Below the pieces are notes generated by a model. It was not told where the DNA came from. It made no database searches and worked only from the letters and a program-made list of their open reading frames with translations. A stretch of 64,000 nt of DNA, from positions 137,472 through 201,471 of the forward strand of contig NZ_MPKW01000012.1 of assembly GCF_009729415.1 (NCBI RefSeq). The letters run 5' to 3'. The translations under genes and the position numbers were made by a program. The first letter of the stretch is position 1; every line of letters begins with the position of its first letter. This document shows positions 55,457-64,000 of the stretch, piece by piece. The DNA comes from Mycolicibacterium sp. CBMA 234 (lineage in GTDB: Bacteria > Actinomycetota > Actinomycetes > Mycobacteriales > Mycobacteriaceae).

Positions 55457-56461
55457 GTGGATTTCACCCCGAGCCCGGAGCAGCAGGCCGTCGCCGATGT
55501 GGTGACGTCCGTGCTGGAGCGGGAAAACACTTGGGACGCACTGGTTTCCGGTGGCGTCGTGGCACTCGCGGTGCCGGACCGGCTGGGCGGTGACGGGCTG
55601 GGGCTGCTGGAGGCGGCCACCGCGCTGACCGAGGTCGGTCGGCGCGGCACCACCGGACCGGCGCTGGCCACCATCGGTCTCGCCCTGGTCCCGTTGGTGG
55701 ACCTGGCCACCGATGCGCAGCAGGACCGGTACCTGGCGGGTGTGGCCGAGGGTGCCGTGCTCTCCGCCGCGCTCAACGAAGCCGGCAACCAGTTGCCGGA
55801 GAAGCCGTCGACCAGCTACGCCGGTGGCAAGCTCAACGGCACCAAAATCGGTGTGCCGTATGCCGAAACGGCGCAGTGGCTGCTGGTCACCACCGACAAC
55901 GGTGTGGTCGTCGTTTCGCCCAAGGCTGCCGGTGTGACGGTCACCAAGACCCCGACCGCCAACGGGTCGGACGAGTACGTGGTGACTTTCGCCGACGTCG
56001 CGGTGTCCGGCGAGGACGTGCTGGCCGGTGCCACGGTGGGCCGGGTGAACGAGCTGGCGTTGGCCATGATCGGTGCGTTCGGTGCCGGTCTGGTCGCCGG
56101 TGCGTTGCGGCTGACCGCCGACTACACCGCCACCCGCGAGCAGTTCGGCCGTCCGTTGTCCACCTTCCAGACCGTGGCAGCGCAGCTGTCCGAGGTCTAC
56201 ATCGCTTCGCGCACAATCGCTCTGGTGTCGACGTCCGTGGTGTGGCGGCTGTCCGAGGGGCTCGACGCCACCGAGGATCTGGCGATCCTGGGCTACTGGC
56301 TGACCTCGCAGGCCCCGCCGGCCATGCGGCTGTGCCACCACCTGCACGGCGGTATGGGCATGGACATCACCTACCCGATGGACCGCTACTACTCCTCGAT
56401 CAAGGATCTCAACCGGCTGCTGGGTGGTCCTTCGCATCGTCTCGATCTGGTGGGAGCCTGA
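55457..56461 (+). CDS. fadE28: Acyl-CoA dehydrogenase FadE28 (ChsE1 subunit)
   Basis: A 334-residue acyl-CoA dehydrogenase-like subunit matching Rv3544c. With FadE29 it forms the alpha2beta2 ChsE1-ChsE2 enzyme that dehydrogenates the three-carbon steroid side chain. C-terminal HHLHGGMGMDITYPMDRYY is characteristic. The GTG follows AAGGAGG. Its TGA and the fadE29 ATG are adjacent (1 base between). Confidence 0.94.
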   Translation: MDFTPSPEQQAVADVVTSVLERENTWDALVSGGVVALAVPDRLGGDGLGLLEAATALTEVGRRGTTGPALATIGLALVPLVDLATDAQQDRYLAGVAEGAVLSAALNEAGNQLPEKPSTSYAGGKLNGTKIGVPYAETAQWLLVTTDNGVVVVSPKAAGVTVTKTPTANGSDEYVVTFADVAVSGEDVLAGATVGRVNELALAMIGAFGAGLVAGALRLTADYTATREQFGRPLSTFQTVAAQLSEVYIASRTIALVSTSVVWRLSEGLDATEDLAILGYWLTSQAPPAMRLCHHLHGGMGMDITYPMDRYYSSIKDLNRLLGGPSHRLDLVGA

Positions 56462-56462
56462 G

Positions 56463-57626
56463 ATGTACATCGAACTGACCCCGGAGCAGCGGGCGCTGCA
56501 ATCCGAACTGCGCGAGTACTTTTCGACGCTGATCACGCCCGAAGAGGCGGCGGCGATGGAGACCGACCGGCACAACGAGGCCTACCGCACCGTCATCAAG
56601 CGGATGGGCAGCGACGGCAAGCTCGGTGTGGGCTGGCCCAAGGAGTACGGCGGCCTGGGCTTCGGTCCCATCGAGCAGCAGATCTTCATCAACGAGGCCA
56701 ACCGGGCGGATATCCCGCTGCCGATGGTCACGCTGCAGACCGTGGGCCCCACCCTGCAATTGCTGGGTACCGAGGCGCAGAAAAAGCAGTTCCTGCCCGG
56801 AATCCTCGCCGGTGAAGTGCATTTCGCGATCGGCTACTCCGAGCCCGAAGCCGGCACCGACCTGGCCTCGCTACGGACCACCGCGGTGCGCTATGGCGAC
56901 GAGTACGTCGTCAACGGTCAGAAGATGTGGACCACCGGCGCCCATGACGCGGACTACGTCTGGCTGGCCTGCCGTACCGACCCCACCGCGGCCAAGCACA
57001 AGGGCATCTCGATCCTGATCGTCGACACCAAGGATCCGGGTTACTCCTGGACCCCGATCATCCTGTCCGACGGTGCCCACCACACCAATACGACGTACTA
57101 CAACGACGTACGGGTGCCCGCCGACATGCTGGTCGGTGAGGAGAACGGTGGCTGGAAGCTGATCACCACCCAGCTCAACCACGAGCGAGTCGGCCTGGGC
57201 CCGGCGGGCCGAGTGGCCGGTATCTACGAGCAGGTCCACGCGTGGGCTTCTGAGCCGGGCTCCGATGGTGTTGTGCCGCTGGACAACCCGGAGGCCAAGC
57301 GGCTGCTGGGGCAGATCAAGTCGATCTGGCGGCTCAATGAGCTGCTCAATTGGCAGGTCGCTTCGTCGGGCGAGAACATCGCCGTCGCCGACGCGGCAGC
57401 GACGAAGGTCTTTTCCACCGAGCGCATTCAGGAAGTCAGCCGGTTGGCCGAAGAAGTCGTCGGCCGCTTCGGCAACCCCGTTGATCCAGCCACAGCCAAG
57501 CTCCTTAGCTGGCTGGACACCATGGCCAAGCGCAACTTGGTCATCACCTTCGGTGGCGGGGTCAACGAGGTCATGCGCGAGATGATCGCGGCATCCGGTC
57601 TCAAAGTGCCGCGGGTTTCGCGGTAG
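56463..57626 (+). CDS. fadE29: Acyl-CoA dehydrogenase FadE29 (ChsE2 subunit)
   Basis: A 387-residue acyl-CoA dehydrogenase matching Rv3543c, the partner of FadE28. Motifs are IGYSEPEAGTDLASL, GQKMWTTGAHDADYVWLA and the C-terminal ITFGGGVNEVMREMIA. The ATG (MYIELTPEQ) is chosen; longer frames upstream lie in fadE28. Next gene follows after 12 bases. Confidence 0.95.
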   Translation: MYIELTPEQRALQSELREYFSTLITPEEAAAMETDRHNEAYRTVIKRMGSDGKLGVGWPKEYGGLGFGPIEQQIFINEANRADIPLPMVTLQTVGPTLQLLGTEAQKKQFLPGILAGEVHFAIGYSEPEAGTDLASLRTTAVRYGDEYVVNGQKMWTTGAHDADYVWLACRTDPTAAKHKGISILIVDTKDPGYSWTPIILSDGAHHTNTTYYNDVRVPADMLVGEENGGWKLITTQLNHERVGLGPAGRVAGIYEQVHAWASEPGSDGVVPLDNPEAKRLLGQIKSIWRLNELLNWQVASSGENIAVADAAATKVFSTERIQEVSRLAEEVVGRFGNPVDPATAKLLSWLDTMAKRNLVITFGGGVNEVMREMIAASGLKVPRVSR

Positions 57627-57638
57627 GAGGGGTTAGCG

Positions 57639-58616
57639 ATGAGTGACCTTCAGGCTGGCATCGACGAGATCGTCGCTGCCGGGCGTAGCAAGCCGACCCT
57701 GAGCCGGGATCCGGTGAACCAGCCCATGATTCACCACTGGACCGATGCGATCGGGGACAAGAACCCGATCTACGTCGACGAGGAAGCTGCCAAGGCTGCC
57801 GGGCATCCCGGCATCGTGGCGCCGCCGGCCATGATCCAGGTCTGGACCATGATGGGTCTGGGCCGCACCCGGTCAGACGACGATCCGCTGGCCCGGATCA
57901 TGAAGTTGTTCGACGACGCCGGGTACGTCGGCGTCGTCGCCACCAACTGCGACCAGACCTACCACCGCTACCTGCAGCCGGGCGAGAACGTCAGCATCAG
58001 TGCGGAGGTCACCGATGTGGTGGGCCCGAAGCAGACCGCATTGGGCGAGGGCTACTTCGTCAACCAGAAGATCCGGTGGCATGTCGGTGACGAGGAAGTC
58101 GCCGACATGGACTGGCGCATCATGAAGTTCCTGCCGGCGAACAAGCAGGGCAAGGAAGCAGCTGAAACCGGTTCGATCCCAGCTGATCTGGACCCCGACA
58201 AGCTGATGCGTCCGTCGTCGTCGCGGGACACCCAGTTCTTCTGGGACGGCGTCAATGCGCACGAACTGCGCATCCAGAAACGGCCCGACGGCTCGCTGCA
58301 GCACCCACCGGTGCCCGCCATCTGGCAAGACAAAGATGCCCCGATCGACTACGTCGTCTCGTCGGGTAACGGCACGGTGTTCAGCTACGTCGTGCACCAC
58401 GCCCCGAAGGTGCCCGGCCGCAGCCTGCCGTTCGTCATCGCGCTGGTCGAACTCGAAGAGGGCGTGCGCATGCTCGGTGAGCTGCGCGGCGTCGAGCACG
58501 ACGACGTGAAGATCGGAATGCCGGTCCAGGCAACATATCTCGACTTCCCGGACAGTGACGTCAGTCCGGCCTGGAGCCTGTACGCGTGGTCGGTAGAGGG
58601 GGCATCAGCCAAGTGA
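57639..58616 (+). CDS. chsH2: ChsH2, MaoC-like hydratase subunit with DUF35 domain
   Basis: A 325-residue two-domain protein matching Rv3542c. The N-terminal half is a MaoC-type hydratase fold (HHWTDAIGDKNPIYVDEEAA) and the C-terminal ~130 residues are an OB-fold DUF35 domain (DTQFFWDGVNAHELRIQ) that docks the aldolase Ltp2. With ChsH1 it hydrates the 17(20)-enoyl-CoA. Its stop overlaps the chsH1 start by 4 bases (GTGA). Confidence 0.95.
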   Translation: MSDLQAGIDEIVAAGRSKPTLSRDPVNQPMIHHWTDAIGDKNPIYVDEEAAKAAGHPGIVAPPAMIQVWTMMGLGRTRSDDDPLARIMKLFDDAGYVGVVATNCDQTYHRYLQPGENVSISAEVTDVVGPKQTALGEGYFVNQKIRWHVGDEEVADMDWRIMKFLPANKQGKEAAETGSIPADLDPDKLMRPSSSRDTQFFWDGVNAHELRIQKRPDGSLQHPPVPAIWQDKDAPIDYVVSSGNGTVFSYVVHHAPKVPGRSLPFVIALVELEEGVRMLGELRGVEHDDVKIGMPVQATYLDFPDSDVSPAWSLYAWSVEGASAK

Positions 58617-59011
58617 CAACCGCTGAAATTGGCACCAAGCTGCCCGAACTCTCCATCTACGGGGACCCGACGTTCATCGTCTCGACGGCCATCGCCACGC
58701 GGGACTACCAGGACGTGCACCACGACCGGGACAAGGCACAGGCCAAGGGCTCCAAGGACATTTTCGTCAACATTCTGACCGACACCGGTCTGGTGGGGCG
58801 GTACGTCACCGACTGGGCCGGCCCGAATGCCGTCATCAAGTCGATCAAGCTGCGCCTCGGGGTGCCGTGGTACGCCTACGACACCATCACCTTCCGTGGT
58901 GAAGTGACTGCGGTCGAAGACGACCTGGTGACGCTGAAAGTGGTGGGTAGCAACAGCCTTGGCGATCACGTCATCGCCACTTCCACGCTGACCATGGGAG
59001 CCGCACTGTGA
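58613..59011 (+). CDS. chsH1: ChsH1, MaoC-like enoyl-CoA hydratase subunit
   Basis: A 132-residue hotdog-fold hydratase matching Rv3541c, holding the catalytic hydratase-2 Asp/His segment (ATRDYQDVHHDRDKA) for the ChsH1-ChsH2 complex. The GTG is chosen for its 4-base overlap with the chsH2 stop. The end overlaps the ltp2 start (GTGA), continuing the tight coupling. Confidence 0.94.
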   Translation: MTTAEIGTKLPELSIYGDPTFIVSTAIATRDYQDVHHDRDKAQAKGSKDIFVNILTDTGLVGRYVTDWAGPNAVIKSIKLRLGVPWYAYDTITFRGEVTAVEDDLVTLKVVGSNSLGDHVIATSTLTMGAAL

Positions 59012-60168
59012 GTATCTCCGGCAAGGCGGCCATCGCCGGCATCGGCGCCACCGACTTCTCCAAGAACTCCGGCCGCAGCGAAATCCGGTTGGCTGCTGAG
59101 GCGGTCACCGACGCGCTGAACGATGCGGGCTTGTCGCCCAAGGACGTTGACGGTCTGGTGACCTTCACCATGGACTCCAACCTGGAGACCGCGGTGGCCC
59201 GGTCCACCGGCATCGGTGAGCTGAAGTTCTTCAGCCAGATCGGTTACGGCGGCGGCGCCGCGGCCGCGACGGTCCAGCAGGCAGTGCTGGCGGTGGCGAC
59301 CGGCATCGCGGAATGCGTTGTGGCATACCGGGCATTCAACGAGCGCTCGGAGCACCGCTTCGGTCAGGTGATGACGGGCCTGACGGTCAACGCCGACTCA
59401 CGCGGCGTCGAGTACAGCTGGTCGTATCCGCACGGGCTGAGCACCCCGGCGGCGTCGGTGGCCATGGTCGCGCAGCGCTACATGCACGAATACGGCGCCA
59501 CCAGTGCCGATTTCGGTGTGGTGTCGGTGGCCGACCGCAAGCACGCGGCGACCAACCCGAAGGCGCACTTCTACGGCAAGCCGATCACCATTGAGGATCA
59601 CCAGAATTCGCGCTTCATCGCCGATCCGCTGCGGCTGCTCGACTGCTGCCAGGAAACCGACGGCGGCGTCGCGATCGTCGTGACCACGCCTGAGCGGGCC
59701 AAGGACCTCAAGCAGCGCCCGGTCATCGTCGAGGCGGCCGCGCAGGGCGCGGGTGAAGACCAGTTCACCATGTACTCGTACTACCGCGACGAGCTCGGCC
59801 TGCCCGAAATGGGACTGGTTGGTCGGCAGCTGTGGGGCCAGAGCGGCTTGACGCCGAACGACATTCAGACCGCGATCCTGTACGACCACTTCACCCCGTA
59901 CACGCTGATCCAGCTCGAAGAGCTCGGCTTCTGCGGTAAGGGCGAGGCCAAGGACTTCATTGCGGGTGGTGCGATCGAGTTGGGCGGCAAGCTGCCGATC
60001 AACACGCACGGCGGTCAGCTCGGAGAGGCGTACATCCACGGCATGAACGGCATCGCCGAAGGCGTTCGCCAGCTGCGCGGGACCTCCGTCAACCAGGTGC
60101 CGAACGTCGAGCACGTGCTCGTCACCGCCGGTACCGGCGTCCCGACGTCAGGTCTGATCCTGGGCTGA
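59008..60168 (+). CDS. ltp2: Ltp2, retro-aldolase removing the last side-chain carbons
   Basis: A 386-residue thiolase-fold protein matching Rv3540c. Although related to thiolases/SCP-x, it is an aldolase: together with the DUF35 domain of ChsH2 it splits the 17-hydroxy side-chain CoA ester into androstenedione-type ketone and propionyl-CoA. Tyrosines of the active site probably lie in YDHFTPYTLIQLEELG and the C-terminal region. It has no typical thiolase Cys pair. GTG start overlaps chsH1 by 4 bases. Last gene of the operon; a strong hairpin follows 19 bases on. Confidence 0.95.
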   Translation: MSISGKAAIAGIGATDFSKNSGRSEIRLAAEAVTDALNDAGLSPKDVDGLVTFTMDSNLETAVARSTGIGELKFFSQIGYGGGAAAATVQQAVLAVATGIAECVVAYRAFNERSEHRFGQVMTGLTVNADSRGVEYSWSYPHGLSTPAASVAMVAQRYMHEYGATSADFGVVSVADRKHAATNPKAHFYGKPITIEDHQNSRFIADPLRLLDCCQETDGGVAIVVTTPERAKDLKQRPVIVEAAAQGAGEDQFTMYSYYRDELGLPEMGLVGRQLWGQSGLTPNDIQTAILYDHFTPYTLIQLEELGFCGKGEAKDFIAGGAIELGGKLPINTHGGQLGEAYIHGMNGIAEGVRQLRGTSVNQVPNVEHVLVTAGTGVPTSGLILG

Positions 60169-60187
60169 GTTCCCTCGCGAACAGTCA

Positions 60188-60225
60188 CAAATGTCCCCCA
60201 AACCAAGCGGTTTGGGGGACATTTG
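60188..60225. terminator. Strong hairpin terminator after ltp2
   Basis: Perfect 17-base arms (60188-60204 and 60209-60225) with an AAGC tetraloop, starting CAAATGTCCCCC. It ends the cholesterol cluster. Confidence 0.9.
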
Positions 60226-60518
60226 CGTGTGTTGGTCGGTGGACCTACCGCATTCATCGCTGCCGGTGCACCGATCTTCGGCGCGAGCCATCCGTTTCTT
60301 TGCTGTCAGCAAGTCACAAGCTTTGGGGGAACGGTTGCTGACGCGGACGATGTTCGCCAAGATTAGCTAGGAAGCGCCGTAGCAATCGAAAACGGGGACG
60401 CTGTCCCGCTCCGGCGAAACATCGGCTCTGGGGCACGTATGCGTAACGAGGGCGAGGGGCGACGCGTCGCGAACCTGCGCTGGATGGCGCACTGTCAGCC
60501 ACCTCGTGGAGCGCTGTC
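60226..60518. other. Gap between ltp2 and the ATP-grasp gene
   Basis: About 290 bases with no supportable gene or RNA. Base composition is lower in G+C than the preceding genes. It marks the border between the cholesterol cluster and the unrelated three-gene module. Confidence 0.45.
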
Positions 60519-61535
60519 GTGACGAGTAGGGCTGACGGCAGGCCCACCGCCAAGCGCAGCCGATGTACAGATCGTGCGAACATCCTGATTCTGTCCGCCG
60601 GACGACGCGTGGAACTCGTGCAGGAATTTCAGGCGGCGACCAGACGCTTGTTGCCTGGCTCGCGGGTGATGGCCGCTGATGCGTTGCCGGAAGGATCGGC
60701 AGCCTGTCACATCGCCGATGCGTACGCACAGCTCCCACGCGTGGGAGACCCGGCATATGAAGACGATTTGATTGCCTTGTGTGACCGGCTGGCCATCGGC
60801 CTCATCGTTCCGACGATCGACACCGAACTGCACACGTTGGCCGGGTTGCGCGACGCGATGTCCGCGCATGGAACGTATGCATGCGTATCCGACGCGCCTC
60901 TGGTGACGCACTGCCGGGATAAGCGGCTGACCGGAGCAGTCTTCAATGGCATCGATATCCCATACCCGCGCATCTATGACCGTCACGATGTGAAGTTTCC
61001 GTGCTTTTGCAAGCCATTTGACGGCAGCAGCAGTGTGGGCGTGGAGGTGCTGCACTCCGCGGCCCACCTCACCGACCGTCAACTCAGCGACCCCAAAGTG
61101 ATGTTCATGGAGTTGATCGGCAGCGATTTTCATGAGTACACCGCCGACGCGTACTACGACCGCGGCGGGCAGCTGAAGTGCCTGGTACCTCGCGAAAGAC
61201 TCGAAGTTCGCAGCGGAGAGGTCAGCAAGGGCATCACTCACGGCAGCTTCGTCTACCGGTTCCTCTGGCCGCGGTTGCAGAGGCTAGCCGGAGTACGGGG
61301 TTGCTGCACGGTCCAGGTGTTCGGCAATCCCGTGACGGGTGCGGTCGTCGGCTTGGAGATCAATCCCCGTTTTGGTGGCGGATACCCGTTGACAGCGGCA
61401 GCAGGGGCGAACTACGCAGAGTGGCTGATCCGCGAGTACCTCCTTGGCGCTGATATACCCGTATTCGACGGGTGGGAACGCAATCTCCTTATGCTGCGCT
61501 ACGACGCGAAAGTTCTTGTCCATGCACCTGATTGA
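60519..61535 (+). CDS. ATP-grasp domain protein (carbamoyl-phosphate-synthase-like)
   Basis: A 338-residue ATP-grasp protein. The N-terminus ANILILSAGRRVELVQEF is the pre-ATP-grasp Rossmann part. Lys/Asp and phosphate contacts are in CFCKPFDGSSSVGVEV, and the Mg-binding Glu-Asn is in GLEINPRFGGGYPL. Such enzymes join an acid to an amine or other nucleophile, often in surface-polysaccharide or peptide biosynthesis. The GTG has only a weak ribosome site. It overlaps the HAD gene by 14 bases, so the two are translated together. Substrate unknown. Confidence 0.8.
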   Translation: MTSRADGRPTAKRSRCTDRANILILSAGRRVELVQEFQAATRRLLPGSRVMAADALPEGSAACHIADAYAQLPRVGDPAYEDDLIALCDRLAIGLIVPTIDTELHTLAGLRDAMSAHGTYACVSDAPLVTHCRDKRLTGAVFNGIDIPYPRIYDRHDVKFPCFCKPFDGSSSVGVEVLHSAAHLTDRQLSDPKVMFMELIGSDFHEYTADAYYDRGGQLKCLVPRERLEVRSGEVSKGITHGSFVYRFLWPRLQRLAGVRGCCTVQVFGNPVTGAVVGLEINPRFGGGYPLTAAAGANYAEWLIREYLLGADIPVFDGWERNLLMLRYDAKVLVHAPD

Positions 61536-62211
61536 CGCTTCGGTGTTCGTCGTCATGGACCTGGACGACACCCTCTACGCCGAATCGGATTACCAACGGT
61601 CCGGCTTCACGCATGTCGCCGGCCTCGTTGCGGAACTCTTCGGCGTCGACGTCGAGCTGCTGCTCATGACCTGGCACCAGGCCGGCGATCCTGACGTATT
61701 CGGCACTCTCGCAGCGTATTTGGGTCTGCACCCCCGGGCGAAAGAGTCCTTTCTGTGGTCCTATCGTCTGCACCGGCCAGCAATCACCTTGGCCGATGGC
61801 GCGGTCGATACGGTGAACAAACTCAAACAGGCCTGTGCCGGCGTCGCGGTGTTGACCGATGGGCGGTCCATCACTCAGCGCGCGAAACTCGCCGCACTCG
61901 GCCTAACCGGTATCGAGGCCTATATTTCCGAGGAGTGGGGCGGGGCAGACAAACCGGACGCGCGCAGATTCAACGAGATCATGAGCAGAAACCCCGGCTG
62001 CGAATTCTTTTATGTCGCAGACAATCCGGCCAAGGATTTTCTGGCCCCCAACAACCTCGGTTGGACCACGATCGGCGTGGGAGACGGTCACGGTGAAACG
62101 CGCACCAGCGGACAGGGAGATCATCTGCCTGATACCTGGATAAGCGAGTTCCGTCAGTTGGACGCGCTGATAGCCCCGGTGAACGCTGTCGGTCGCAGGG
62201 GAATGCCGTAG
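61522..62211 (+). CDS. HAD-superfamily hydrolase
   Basis: A 229-residue HAD phosphatase. Motif I is VVMDLDDTLYAE (nucleophile Asp13, acid Asp15), motif II VLTDGRS, and the C-terminal acidic motif is YVADNPAKDF. A helical cap lies between motifs I and II. The ATG inside the end of the ATP-grasp gene is chosen because it places motif I at the usual distance. It probably works in the same pathway as the ATP-grasp protein, on a phosphorylated sugar or similar substrate; this is inference. Confidence 0.8.
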   Translation: MHLIDASVFVVMDLDDTLYAESDYQRSGFTHVAGLVAELFGVDVELLLMTWHQAGDPDVFGTLAAYLGLHPRAKESFLWSYRLHRPAITLADGAVDTVNKLKQACAGVAVLTDGRSITQRAKLAALGLTGIEAYISEEWGGADKPDARRFNEIMSRNPGCEFFYVADNPAKDFLAPNNLGWTTIGVGDGHGETRTSGQGDHLPDTWISEFRQLDALIAPVNAVGRRGMP

Positions 62212-62219
62212 ACCAGGGC

Positions 62220-63323
62220 CTACCCAACTTCTCCGCGATCGCCAACTTTCTGATCGGTGCTATCCGGTACGTGTTGTCGATGCTTTGTCGCAACCTTGGC
62301 GGACCAGTTCGGCCCGTCGAAAAGCCAGCTGAGGCCGGCCCTGCGGAGTGCTGTCGACACCAGGAGGGAACCAGCGATGCTGACAAGGAAAGACAGCGTC
62401 AGGATCACCCACAGGTTCACCACACCCAACTTGATCAGCACGATTCTGGCGCCGGAGGAAAGCACGATGTGCGCGAGGTAGATATCGAGCGACCGTCGTC
62501 CGCACAGCGACAGAAACCGAGAGTTTCGTGCGGCATGTCCGAACAGCAGGATCGCTGGTGATGCCACCAACGTGAGTGCGATACCGATCACCACCCGCGT
62601 CGGGGTGTGCTGGAACCAGAAATAGGTCGGCAGGATCGCGGTGGTGTGCGCGCACAGGAAGCCGGTCACTGGGAGTAGCACAACGCTGATGGCTGCCGCC
62701 TGGGCCGCCCCGAAACGATCAAGCACCGACTGCACCTTGGCTGTGCCCGCGACCAATCCCGCAACGAAGAACACCACCAAGCCAGTACCTTGCGTACCGA
62801 TGTAGCCACCGTCAAAGCCCCAATAGGTGATGCTCACGGCCGCAGCTATGGCCAACGCCCAAGACGCATGGTTCGCAAGCCATGGCTGCATGGGGACGAA
62901 GAACAGGGTGACCAGGACCAGGAAGGGCAGGTACCACAGTTGAACGTCCGGCCGCCAGAAGTCGAACGTCTCAACGATCGAACGGTGGTGATTTGCGTCG
63001 CCGCCGGCAATTAGGCGGACAGTTCCCTGGATGACTTCCCAGATCAGATACACCACGACAATGCGGGCGATCCGCTCTTTGAGGTACGGCTGCAGCCCAT
63101 CTCTCTGGACGGCCCGGGGAACGAAAGTTCCGCCCACGAACGCGAAAACGGTCAGGCACCACAGGCCGACGCTTCGCGCGACGACATCCGCATACGCACT
63201 GTCGAGGCGGCCGGACGCCGTCAGCCCCCGCACCACGTGGACCAGAGCGATCGCGATAATCGCGACGCCTCGAGCGACGTCGAGCCGGCCATCGCGTGGC
63301 ACGGCGCCAGTTTTGTTCGTCAT
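62220..63323 (-). CDS. Membrane acyltransferase 3 family protein
   Basis: A 367-residue integral membrane acyltransferase of the AT3/OafA type with ten or so helices. The first helix block DGRLDVARGVAIIAIALVHVV contains the conserved Arg and His, and a C-terminal RRSLDIYLAHIVLSS is typical. It adds acyl groups, usually acetyl, to surface carbohydrates. Starting at MTNKTGAVPRDGRLD; GGAGG lies a little far upstream (14 bases), and an earlier start is possible but unlikely. It is convergent with the HAD gene, with 8 bases between stops. Confidence 0.8.
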   Translation of the reverse strand: MTNKTGAVPRDGRLDVARGVAIIAIALVHVVRGLTASGRLDSAYADVVARSVGLWCLTVFAFVGGTFVPRAVQRDGLQPYLKERIARIVVVYLIWEVIQGTVRLIAGGDANHHRSIVETFDFWRPDVQLWYLPFLVLVTLFFVPMQPWLANHASWALAIAAAVSITYWGFDGGYIGTQGTGLVVFFVAGLVAGTAKVQSVLDRFGAAQAAAISVVLLPVTGFLCAHTTAILPTYFWFQHTPTRVVIGIALTLVASPAILLFGHAARNSRFLSLCGRRSLDIYLAHIVLSSGARIVLIKLGVVNLWVILTLSFLVSIAGSLLVSTALRRAGLSWLFDGPNWSAKVATKHRQHVPDSTDQKVGDRGEVG

Positions 63324-64000
63324 TGGTGGGTCTTTGCCTCCATCCAAGCGACCCGACGCTCTGGGCGTGAGATCGCTGTAGGCAATACCGAAGTCCTGCT
63401 CGGTATCTTTACTCCACTTCAACGCATTGAACAACACCACCATTCAACAAATCAGGTGCTGCACCGGCCATTTGAATTTGCCGCGGTGTTCTAATTGATC
63501 CGATCGCACGTTTTCTGCCTCAACTTTGTCGCGGCAGCGGTGTTAGAGGATGCCATAGATTGACGCTCTGGCTAATAATTTGATTCGTAGCTGGCCCGGG
63601 ATTTGAGGCGTTGACTTTATTTGCTCGTAACCGCCTGTTCGATCTAGCGGAGCTAGTTCTCGTAGGGCAGGGCGCCGGGACCCGTGGGGTCGGTATTCAC
63701 GGCTTCTGTCAGATGGGCGCGGTACGAATGTCTTGCGCCGCATAGTGGGAGCTATCCGCGCCCCTCGCGCTGAACATGCCTGAGTCTTGGGATGCTGCGT
63801 GATGGATCTGACCTGTGGCACCGGATGTTACGAGCCGTCGCCCGTTGCTCCGGGCGTCAACGACGATGATGCTGAAGGCCATGCGGGCGTTCGCCGCCTG
63901 GGCGCATGTGCACCGGGTACCCGAGCTAGTCCGCGTGGTCCGGGGAACTAGGTCGGTCTAGTGCGGGTCCAGTGCGAATTCGGCTCTGAGGGTCTATATA
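63324..64000. other. Region without a supportable gene
   Basis: About 680 bases upstream of the acyltransferase gene. Open frames here (for example a 92-codon one at 63543-63821 on the minus strand) show no domain, composition or start signal of a real gene. The stretch is AT-richer than the rest. The window ends within it, so a gene start or promoter of the next locus may lie just beyond. Confidence 0.5.

Noticed and set aside
63543..63821. A 92-codon frame near the window end
   Set aside because: No homology recognised and AT-rich composition unlike coding DNA here.

Overview
The window is high-G+C actinobacterial DNA and almost certainly comes from a Mycobacterium/Mycolicibacterium species. 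The evidence is gene-for-gene identity and order with the mycobacterial cholesterol-catabolism region (M. tuberculosis Rv3540c-Rv3574, run here in the opposite direction), together with KstR and KstR2 repressors and their canonical operator palindromes. Family names and M. tuberculosis comparisons come from memory of those proteins; no search was run.

Layout. 1-5051: end of a rhodanese gene, a Zur-box-controlled zinc ABC transporter (znuA-znuC-znuB), a LacI regulator and a trehalose-6-phosphate phosphatase downstream of kstR. 5055-8036: kstR and divergent fadE34. 8045-12487: an accessory block with a LysR/BASS transporter pair, a TetR/SRPBCC pair and a MarR/amidohydrolase pair, each with a visible palindrome in its promoter region. 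12496-19195: secreted protein, kshB, then hsaA-hsaD-hsaC-hsaB plus an MHS transporter (A/B-ring opening). 19197-29918: aspB, fadE33, fadE32, fadE31 and a truncated fadD3, divergent from fadE30-ipdF; a CaiB-type CoA transferase; kstR2 and fadA6 (C/D-ring degradation).

29993-about 45330 is a foreign-looking interruption of the cholesterol cluster: a QsdR-type TetR, an SDR, a wax-ester synthase/DGAT, a LysR, a FUSC membrane protein, and a complete selenocysteine locus. That locus has a three-subunit formate dehydrogenase whose catalytic subunit is read through an in-frame UGA with a SECIS hairpin, then selD, tRNA-Sec, selA and selB. In M. tuberculosis this position (between fadA6 and ipdC) holds fdxB and Rv3555c instead.

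45331-60168: ipdC, ipdB, ipdA and echA20, divergent from two SDR genes; a secreted histidine phosphatase with a long Lys/Asp/Pro-rich tail; ddn and fadA5, divergent from cyp125-fadE28-fadE29-chsH2-chsH1-ltp2 (side-chain removal). 60519-63323: an ATP-grasp ligase, a HAD phosphatase and a membrane acyltransferase, of unknown joint function. 63324-64000 holds no supportable gene.

How it works together: CYP125 starts side-chain oxidation. FadA5, FadE28-29, ChsH1-H2, Ltp2 and FadE34 act in side-chain beta-oxidation. KshB supports the 9-alpha-hydroxylase, and HsaA-D open and cleave rings A/B. IpdF, FadE30/33, EchA20, IpdAB, IpdC, FadA6 and FadE31/32 degrade rings C/D. KstR boxes sit at fadE34, hsaA and cyp125/fadA5; KstR2 boxes sit at fadE30, kstR2 and echA20. 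The most unusual points are loss of all but the last ~70 codons of fadD3 (HIP-CoA ligase), the Sec/formate dehydrogenase island inside the cholesterol cluster, and several gene swaps relative to M. tuberculosis.
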